Assembly (NCBI GenBank): GCA_023390055.1
Contig: JAEWDP010000049.1
Span: 1-34,153, forward strand
DNA length: 34,153 nt
Direction: 5' to 3'
From: Pseudomonadota bacterium
GTDB taxonomy: Bacteria; Pseudomonadota; Alphaproteobacteria; Rhizobiales; Rhizobiaceae
In this document: piece by piece, positions 29,617 through 34,153 of the stretch
How the letters are laid out: each line of letters starts with the position of its first letter
Numbering within the stretch: the first letter of the stretch is position 1
The notes under the pieces: generated by a model
The model's database searches: none
What the model saw: only the letters and a program-made list of their open reading frames with translations
Told to the model about the DNA's origin: nothing
Program-made: the position numbers and the translations under genes

Positions 29617-30411
29617 ATGAAGGACGTTTCCTCGCCGAGACCGATTGAAAGCCCCTTGCTGAAGGCAAATGGCGGCTCCAGGGTCAGGCACGGATTTTTC
29701 ACCAGGCAGGGCGGTGTGTCACAAGGTATCTATGCCTGCTTGAATGTCGGCCTCGGCTCCAATGATGATCCGGAACACGTTCGCCAGAACCGCGCCCGCG
29801 TGGCGGCATGGTTCGGTCATGGCCTTGAAAGACTTGCGACGGTGCACCAGGTTCATTCGGCCGACGTGGTCCTCGTCGACAGCGACCATGCCGGAAATCG
29901 TCCAAAGGCGGATGCCATGGTTAGTGCATGCCCAGGCGTGGTGCTCGGCGTATTGTCCGCCGATTGCGGCCCGGTCCTCTTTAGTGATGAAGCCAATGGC
30001 GTGATCGGCGCCGCTCATGCCGGCTGGAAAGGTGCCATTGGCGGCGTTCTCGAGAACACGATCATGGCGATGGAAAAGCTCGGCGCAGATCGCTGCACCA
30101 TCACTGCTTGCCTTGGTCCGTCCATCGGTGCCGGCAGCTATGAAGTCGGTCCTGAATTCATTGATCGCTTTGTCACCTACGATACCGCCTATAAAGCGTT
30201 CTTCACTCCCTCGCCAAAGGAGGGTCATTGGTATTTCAACCTGCCCGCCTTGACGCTCACACGATTGCGTCAGGCGGGCATAGAGGCAACCAGCCTTGCA
30301 CTTGATACCTATCCCGACGAGGAAAGGTTCTTTTCCTACCGCCGGACCACCCACCGCGGAGAACCCGATTACGGGCGGCAGATTTCGGCGATTGCAATCA
30401 CGGAGGAATGA
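29617..30411 (+). CDS. pgeF: Peptidoglycan editing factor/purine nucleoside phosphorylase (YfiH/LACC1 family)
   Basis: A 264-residue protein of the DUF152 family. Members cleave purine nucleosides by phosphorolysis or deaminate adenosine; E. coli PgeF prevents mis-incorporation of serine into peptidoglycan. The zinc-type triad is intact: His80 in VHQVHSADV, Cys117 in LSADCGPVLF, and His134 in GAAHAGWKG. The N terminus has GFFTRQGGVSQGIYACLNVG and the C terminus SYRRTTHRGEPDYGRQISAI. I chose the ATG at 29617 (MKDVSSPRP, weak GAGGC ribosome site); the open frame extends 23 codons further upstream. The last codons carry the GGAGG that serves the next gene, which starts one base after the stop. 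Confidence 0.93.
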   Translation: MKDVSSPRPIESPLLKANGGSRVRHGFFTRQGGVSQGIYACLNVGLGSNDDPEHVRQNRARVAAWFGHGLERLATVHQVHSADVVLVDSDHAGNRPKADAMVSACPGVVLGVLSADCGPVLFSDEANGVIGAAHAGWKGAIGGVLENTIMAMEKLGADRCTITACLGPSIGAGSYEVGPEFIDRFVTYDTAYKAFFTPSPKEGHWYFNLPALTLTRLRQAGIEATSLALDTYPDEERFFSYRRTTHRGEPDYGRQISAIAITEE

Positions 30412-30412
30412 A

Positions 30413-31564
30413 ATGGGGCTGCATTTCGAGCGAAGCGAATACGAAAACAGACTGGCACGCCTTCTGGAAAAGATGGGAGAGGAAAAGCTCGATGCCCTGC
30501 TGCTTTTTGCCCAGGAGAGCATGTACTGGCTGACCGGTTACGACACGTTCGGCTACTGCTTCTTTCAGACGCTCGTTGTGAAGGCAGACGGATCGCTGAC
30601 ACTCCTGACGCGTTCGGCGGACCTGAGACAGGCCCGCCAGACCTCGACACTTGAGAATATCACGCTTTGGGTCGATCGCATGAATGCCGATCCGACGCTC
30701 GACCTGAAGAACATGTTGAGCGAAATGGACCTCCTCGGCATGCGTATCGGCGTGGAGTATGACACCCACGGCATGACTGGCCGCATTGCGCGGCTACTCG
30801 ACAACCAGCTTGCCTCCTTCGGGCAGATTACGGACGCTTCCTATCTCGTCAGCAGGCTTCGTCTGACCAAGAGCCCGGCCGAGATCGTCCATGTCGAGCG
30901 TGCCGCCAAACTGGCGGACGACGCGCTTGACGCGGCTCTGCCCTTGATTGAGGCCGGAGCCAACGAAGCTGATATCCTTGCTGCCATGCAGGGCGCGGTC
31001 TTGAAAGGTGGCGGCGACTATCCGGCCAACGAATTCGTCATCGGCTCGGGGCCGGATGCGCTTTTATGCCGTTACAAGGCGGGCCGACGGCTCCTCGACA
31101 CAAGCGACCAGCTCACGCTCGAATGGGCCGGTGTCAGTGCCCATTACCATGCCGCCATGATGCGGACTGTCCTGATCGGCGAACCAAGCCCCCGTCATCT
31201 CGAACTCTACAAGGCCTGCCGCGAGACGTTCAGTGCCATCGAAGGCGTTCTGAAGCCAGGCAACACCTTCGGTGACGTATTCGACACACATGCCAGGATA
31301 TTCGATGAAAGAGGTCTGACGCGCCATCGTCTGAATGCCTGCGGCTATTCTCTCGGCGCCCGCTTTTCGCCATCCTGGATGGAGCACCAGATGTTCCATC
31401 AGGGTAATCCACAGGAAATCACACCGGACATGACCCTGTTCGTCCACATGATCATCATGGATTCCGACAGCGGCACTGCAATGACATTGGGACATACCTA
31501 TCTGACGACCGAAGATGGCCCCCGCCCTCTTTCGCGTCATCCTCTGGATCTCATTCGGCGCTAA
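30413..31564 (+). CDS. M24-fold (creatinase/DoeA-like) hydrolase lacking metal ligands
   Basis: A 383-residue two-domain protein: a creatinase/prolidase N domain (about 8-150, with MYWLTGYDTFGYCFFQTLVV) and a pita-bread C domain (about 155-375). The five metal ligands of M24 peptidases are not conserved. The first Asp is Glu237 (LEWAG), the second is Ala248 (HAAMMRT), the GHG motif is CGYSLG (310-315), and the two terminal Glu positions are replaced in VHMIIMD and LGHTYL. This is the pattern of non-metal members such as creatinase and ectoine hydrolase DoeA, so it is probably a C-N hydrolase rather than an aminopeptidase P. Substrate unknown. GGAGG inside the end of pgeF and the ATG one base after that stop show tight coupling. 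Confidence 0.85.
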   Translation: MGLHFERSEYENRLARLLEKMGEEKLDALLLFAQESMYWLTGYDTFGYCFFQTLVVKADGSLTLLTRSADLRQARQTSTLENITLWVDRMNADPTLDLKNMLSEMDLLGMRIGVEYDTHGMTGRIARLLDNQLASFGQITDASYLVSRLRLTKSPAEIVHVERAAKLADDALDAALPLIEAGANEADILAAMQGAVLKGGGDYPANEFVIGSGPDALLCRYKAGRRLLDTSDQLTLEWAGVSAHYHAAMMRTVLIGEPSPRHLELYKACRETFSAIEGVLKPGNTFGDVFDTHARIFDERGLTRHRLNACGYSLGARFSPSWMEHQMFHQGNPQEITPDMTLFVHMIIMDSDSGTAMTLGHTYLTTEDGPRPLSRHPLDLIRR

Positions 31565-31588
31565 ATGCCACGCACCCGGAACTGGCGT

Positions 31589-31625
31589 TGCCGGTTTGGC
31601 GGCGCCGATTAGACAACCGGCATTT
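31589..31625 (+). terminator. Hairpin after the M24-fold gene
   Basis: TGCCGGTT (31589-31596) pairs with AACCGGCA (31615-31622), followed by TTT. Loop 18 bases. A weak terminator candidate. Confidence 0.3.
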
Positions 31626-31652
31626 GACAGGCGGGAAACCCAACCCGTAAGT
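31624..31652 (+). promoter_or_regulatory. Candidate promoter of the lipoprotein gene
   Basis: A perfect -35 hexamer TTGACA (31624-31629), a 17-base spacer and a poor -10, GTAAGT (31647-31652). It would start RNA only about 12 bases before the gene. The hexamer overlaps the end of the preceding hairpin. Confidence 0.3.
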
Positions 31653-31670
31653 TCCGCCGAGGTGGACTGA

Positions 31671-32426
31671 ATGATGGAGGCGGGCACGCGCATGCTGAAA
31701 CCGAAAGGAGCACTTTGTGTCATCTTGTCGGCTGTTTGCCTGGTCGCCTGCAACACCGGCGATGCGTTGACGCCGAAGGTTGACGTCGGCTCCGGCCTGA
31801 TGCCCTCCACACCTGTGACACAGGCCGATGCGGCGCGCATGGCAGGTGCATCTGAGATAGCGGGCACTCAGGACCATACGGGAACTTACGGTGCCTCCCG
31901 CTCCCTGCCCCCACAAAATACGCTTCAGGCCCAGGCACAGGCGCTGGCGTCCGGAAACGCCTCTCCTTCCGCCTCATCCCCGATTGCACCACAAGCGCAG
32001 ACAGGGAGCGAATCACCTCCCCCTGTCCAGACAGCGACACGTGAGACATCTTCGCAGGGGACGATCCGATTCTTGCCGATCATCGGTGCTCCGGTGCGCG
32101 CCGTTACGCCGCTTTCACGCCAGCTCGGTGCACAGGCGCGCGCAACGGGTCTTGCAATCCGTGCTTCTGCAGACACCAGCACCGACCATATCCTGAAGGG
32201 TTATTTTTCCGCCTTCGGCGATGGAGATGGTGTTTCCGTTGTCTATGTCTGGGACATCCTCGACAACAGCGGGGCACGCCTTCACCGTATCCAGGGCACT
32301 GAAAAACTTGCGTCTTCCGACAAAGGCAAGGACCCCTGGGCAGCCGTTCCGCCCGCGACCATGGAAGCGATCGCCACCAGGACAATCAATGAGTACATTG
32401 CATGGAAAGGTGCTCATTCAGGATGA
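31671..32426 (+). CDS. Hypothetical lipoprotein
   Basis: A 251-residue exported lipoprotein. The N terminus carries a signal peptide (MLKPKGALCVILSAVCLVAC) with the lipobox L-V-A-C, predicted cysteine about residue 27. A long Ala/Ser/Gln/Pro-rich region follows (about 40-125). The C-terminal conserved part contains ILKGYFSAFGDGDGVSVVYV and LDNSGARLHRIQGTE, with a final helix up to AWKGAHSG. This type is found in rhizobia and has no assigned function. Two starts are plausible: ATG at 31671 (GAGGTGG upstream, chosen) or ATG at 31692 (GGAGGCGGG upstream). It lies between the M24-fold gene and prs on the same strand. Maturation would use the Lgt encoded upstream. Confidence 0.88.
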   Translation: MMEAGTRMLKPKGALCVILSAVCLVACNTGDALTPKVDVGSGLMPSTPVTQADAARMAGASEIAGTQDHTGTYGASRSLPPQNTLQAQAQALASGNASPSASSPIAPQAQTGSESPPPVQTATRETSSQGTIRFLPIIGAPVRAVTPLSRQLGAQARATGLAIRASADTSTDHILKGYFSAFGDGDGVSVVYVWDILDNSGARLHRIQGTEKLASSDKGKDPWAAVPPATMEAIATRTINEYIAWKGAHSG

Positions 32427-32538
32427 CCTCTGGAGACTCTCTGCAAATAAAAAAGGGTGACCTTGGCGCAAACACTCTTGCATTCACATTGTGCAACGGT
32501 AAAAAGCGGCCATCCAGCGTCAGAACGGGCGGACCGAA

Positions 32539-33471
32539 ATGAAGGTTTTCGCAGGCAATTCGAACCGGCAACTTGCCGACGCGATCTGCAACTATCTCAA
32601 TGTACCAGTCGGAAAAGGCAGCGTCAGACGCTTTGCAGACCAGGAAATTTTCGTCGAGATACAGGAAAACGTCCGCGGTGAGGACGTTTTTGTGATCCAG
32701 TCGACGTCATTTCCTGCGAACGACCATCTGATGGAACTGTTGATCATGATCGACGCGTTTCGGCGATCGTCCGCCAAACGCATTACGGCCGTGCTCCCTT
32801 ATTTCGGTTATGCCCGCCAGGATCGAAAGGCCGGCCCGCGCACACCGATTTCGGCAAAACTCGTCTCCAACCTGATCACCGAAGCCGGTGCTGATCGCGT
32901 CCTGACGCTTGACCTGCATGCCGGCCAGATCCAGGGCTTCTTTGACATCCCGACAGACAATCTGTTTTCGGTTCCGATCCTTGCGCGCGACGTCAAGGAA
33001 AACTACGACGTCAAGAACGTCATGGTCGTGTCACCCGACGTCGGTGGCGTGGTCCGCGCCCGTTCACTGGCAAAAAGAATAGACTGTCCACTTGCGATCG
33101 TGGACAAGCGCCGTGAACGCGCAGGCGAATCGGAAGTCATGAACGTCATCGGTGATGTCGCGGGCAAGGACTGCCTGCTTGTCGACGATATCGTCGATTC
33201 CGGTGGAACGCTTTGCAATGCCGCCGAAGCACTTCTGGGCAAGGGAGCGACCAGCGTTACCGCCTATATCACCCACGGCGTCCTGTCTGGCGGCGCTGTT
33301 GCGAGGATAACGTCATCCAAGTTGCGCGAACTCGTCATCACCGATTCCATCCAGCCGACAACGGCGGTTCAGTCAGCTCCCAACATTCGCGTTGTCACAA
33401 CTGCCAACCTTCTCGGTGAAGCCATAAATCGCACGGCCCAGGAAGAATCCGTATCGAGTCTTTTCGACTGA
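32539..33471 (+). CDS. prs: Ribose-phosphate pyrophosphokinase
   Basis: Makes PRPP from ribose 5-phosphate and ATP, feeding purine, pyrimidine, histidine and tryptophan synthesis, in the cytoplasm. The 310-residue class I enzyme is complete: MKVFAGNSNRQLADAICNYL, the flexible loop YARQDRKAGPRTPISAKLV, the signature LTLDLHAGQIQGFFDIPTDN (122-141), VVSPDVGGVVRARSLAKR, KRRERAG, and the PRPP-binding loop LVDDIVDSGGTL (214-225). The ATG at 32539 has only a weak GGCGGA ribosome site. The 112 bases before it are AT-rich in part (32450-32495). PRPP links it with carB at the other end of the window through pyrimidine synthesis. Confidence 0.97.
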   Translation: MKVFAGNSNRQLADAICNYLNVPVGKGSVRRFADQEIFVEIQENVRGEDVFVIQSTSFPANDHLMELLIMIDAFRRSSAKRITAVLPYFGYARQDRKAGPRTPISAKLVSNLITEAGADRVLTLDLHAGQIQGFFDIPTDNLFSVPILARDVKENYDVKNVMVVSPDVGGVVRARSLAKRIDCPLAIVDKRRERAGESEVMNVIGDVAGKDCLLVDDIVDSGGTLCNAAEALLGKGATSVTAYITHGVLSGGAVARITSSKLRELVITDSIQPTTAVQSAPNIRVVTTANLLGEAINRTAQEESVSSLFD

Positions 33472-33541
33472 AATTGCGCTTTCGCAAGTCCGGTATACAA
33501 GAGTCGATCATTAACTCTGCCGCAATCAATTGATGGCAAAG

Positions 33542-33573
33542 ATTCCCCACCGATATTTTATGTGTGGGGGAAT
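33542..33573 (+). promoter_or_regulatory. Hairpin over the ribosome site of the chemotaxis gene
   Basis: ATTCCCCAC (33542-33550) pairs with GTGGGG(G)AAT (33564-33573, one bulged G) around a 13-base AT-rich loop, ending 8 bases before the ATG. The only Shine-Dalgarno-like bases (GGGGGA) are inside the stem, so translation could depend on opening it. Confidence 0.4.
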
Positions 33574-33581
33574 TTATTGCC

Positions 33582-34153
33582 ATGTTGCAATCACTAAAGC
33601 CTGCTGGTGCCCGAAGATCATGGTCGATCAAGGCCAAGTTTGCAGGGCTTGTGATCGGAGCGACTTTTGTTTCATGTCTTTCCGTTGGCCTTCTCAGCTA
33701 TGAGATCGGCAAGAGTGGATTGATAGAAGCAAGCAAGCTCCGGCTGGAATCCGTTGCCGGAAACCAGTCGAAGGGACTATCTGCCTATGAAGCGCGGATT
33801 ACCCAATCAATTTCCGAACTTGCGCAGAATACTGCGATCGGCCAGGCCGTCGAAACGATGACCAATATCATCCCGAGCGAAGTCGATGCGATCAAGGGCG
33901 CCTACCAGAAGTCGGATCTTTCGCCTGCCGAGCGTTCCGAGATCACCGGCGCCGGGCTGAAGCTTCTCTATGCAATCCATCACAGTGCCATCCACGGCAC
34001 GATCTCCAGCGCCTGGAAGAATTCCGGCGTCAGCGACATCTATGTCGTCGATCTCACGGGACAGATCGTCTACTCCGTCACAAAGGGCGACGAACTCCTG
34101 AAACAGGCGACGGACATTCCCGCTATCAACGATCTCGTCACGCGCATCAATGC
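33582..34153 (+). CDS. Methyl-accepting chemotaxis protein, N-terminal part
   Basis: Open to the window end; 190 codons are present. The product starts MLQSLKPAGARRSWSIKAKF, has one membrane helix (about 20-40, AGLVIGATFVSCLSVGLLSY), then a hydrophilic extracytoplasmic region rich in helices (KLRLESVAGNQSKGLSAYEA, VETMTNIIPSEVDAIKGAYQ) and the start of a sensor module with DIYVVDLTGQIVYSVTKGDE. This layout is that of rhizobial chemoreceptors with a long periplasmic sensor related to the dCache/PAS-like type. The signalling domain lies beyond the window, so the assignment rests on the N-terminal half. A histidine kinase or diguanylate cyclase with the same sensor is a less likely alternative. 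The ligand is unknown. Confidence 0.7.
   Translation, partial: MLQSLKPAGARRSWSIKAKFAGLVIGATFVSCLSVGLLSYEIGKSGLIEASKLRLESVAGNQSKGLSAYEARITQSISELAQNTAIGQAVETMTNIIPSEVDAIKGAYQKSDLSPAERSEITGAGLKLLYAIHHSAIHGTISSAWKNSGVSDIYVVDLTGQIVYSVTKGDELLKQATDIPAINDLVTRIN

Noticed and set aside
31064..31867. A 267-codon minus-strand frame over the M24-fold and lipoprotein genes
   Set aside because: Spans two convincing plus-strand genes and their spacer; no recognisable domain.
1..34153. CRISPR arrays, insertion sequences, integrases, tRNA or rRNA genes
   Set aside because: No regularly spaced repeats, transposase or integrase motifs, or cloverleaf-type sequences were found on reading both strands.

Overview
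The window is chromosomal DNA from an alphaproteobacterium of the Rhizobiales (Hyphomicrobiales), most likely a Rhizobiaceae-type organism. Four things point there: a long-form CarB with the rhizobial internal insertion; an LpcC/LpsB lipopolysaccharide-core glycosyltransferase directly behind greA; an lrp - trxB - lsrB/vtlR block; and two tandem AbcR-type (alpha-r15) small RNAs beside lsrB/vtlR. The genus cannot be fixed from the sequence. The DNA is moderately GC-rich, densely packed and looks like core genome. I see no insertion sequence, prophage, integrase, tRNA, rRNA or CRISPR array.

Layout. 1-9.6 kb: the 5' end of a fosmidomycin-resistance-type MFS transporter (minus strand), then carB, greA, lpcC, lrp (minus), trxB and lsrB/vtlR. 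Two small RNA genes follow, each with its own promoter and intrinsic terminator. 9.6-13.5 kb: a small electrophile/redox cassette (ArsR-type regulator plus Old Yellow Enzyme), then an atypical SDR/epimerase divergent from a LysR regulator, and a DUF2188 protein. 13.7-21.3 kb: a ChaA-type Ca2+/H+ antiporter, a DUF3597 protein, an exported PQQ-type aldose dehydrogenase, aspartate aminotransferase aatA, a small membrane protein, an EamA transporter, a cold-shock protein with a long leader, and a glyoxalase-II-like hydrolase. 21.5-25.0 kb: an exported SH3/DUF1236 protein, then a MarR - OmpR-type response regulator - EnvZ-type histidine kinase operon (PetP/PetR-like). 25.0-27.4 kb (minus strand): a tight ybjN-like - proC - csaA operon and a UbiK/BMFP-type protein. 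27.5-34.2 kb: lgt, midA/NDUFAF7-like, pgeF, an M24-fold hydrolase, a lipoprotein, prs, and the start of a methyl-accepting chemotaxis protein cut off by the window end.

How the parts fit. Most genes are housekeeping: pyrimidine/arginine precursors, PRPP, proline, aspartate, lipoprotein maturation and ubiquinone/complex I assembly. The most interesting part is the regulatory DNA around lsrB/vtlR. LsrB/VtlR-type LysR regulators are known activators of AbcR small RNAs. Here the pair lies about 0.55 kb downstream of the regulator gene. The two copies share anti-Shine-Dalgarno-like cores (CCTCCCA and CTGTTCCCCTCTGGAGG) and a C-TTG-N17-CATAT(C/T) type promoter but differ elsewhere. Two housekeeping genes also have terminator-like hairpins between the upstream region and their start codons (carB and greA), which suggests premature termination or leader RNAs.

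I do not see a clearly novel multi-gene system. The best leads are the sRNA pair and its promoters, the carB and greA leader hairpins, an M24-family protein that has lost its metal ligands, and a possibly leaderless, cysteine-bearing ArsR regulator next to an Old Yellow Enzyme.
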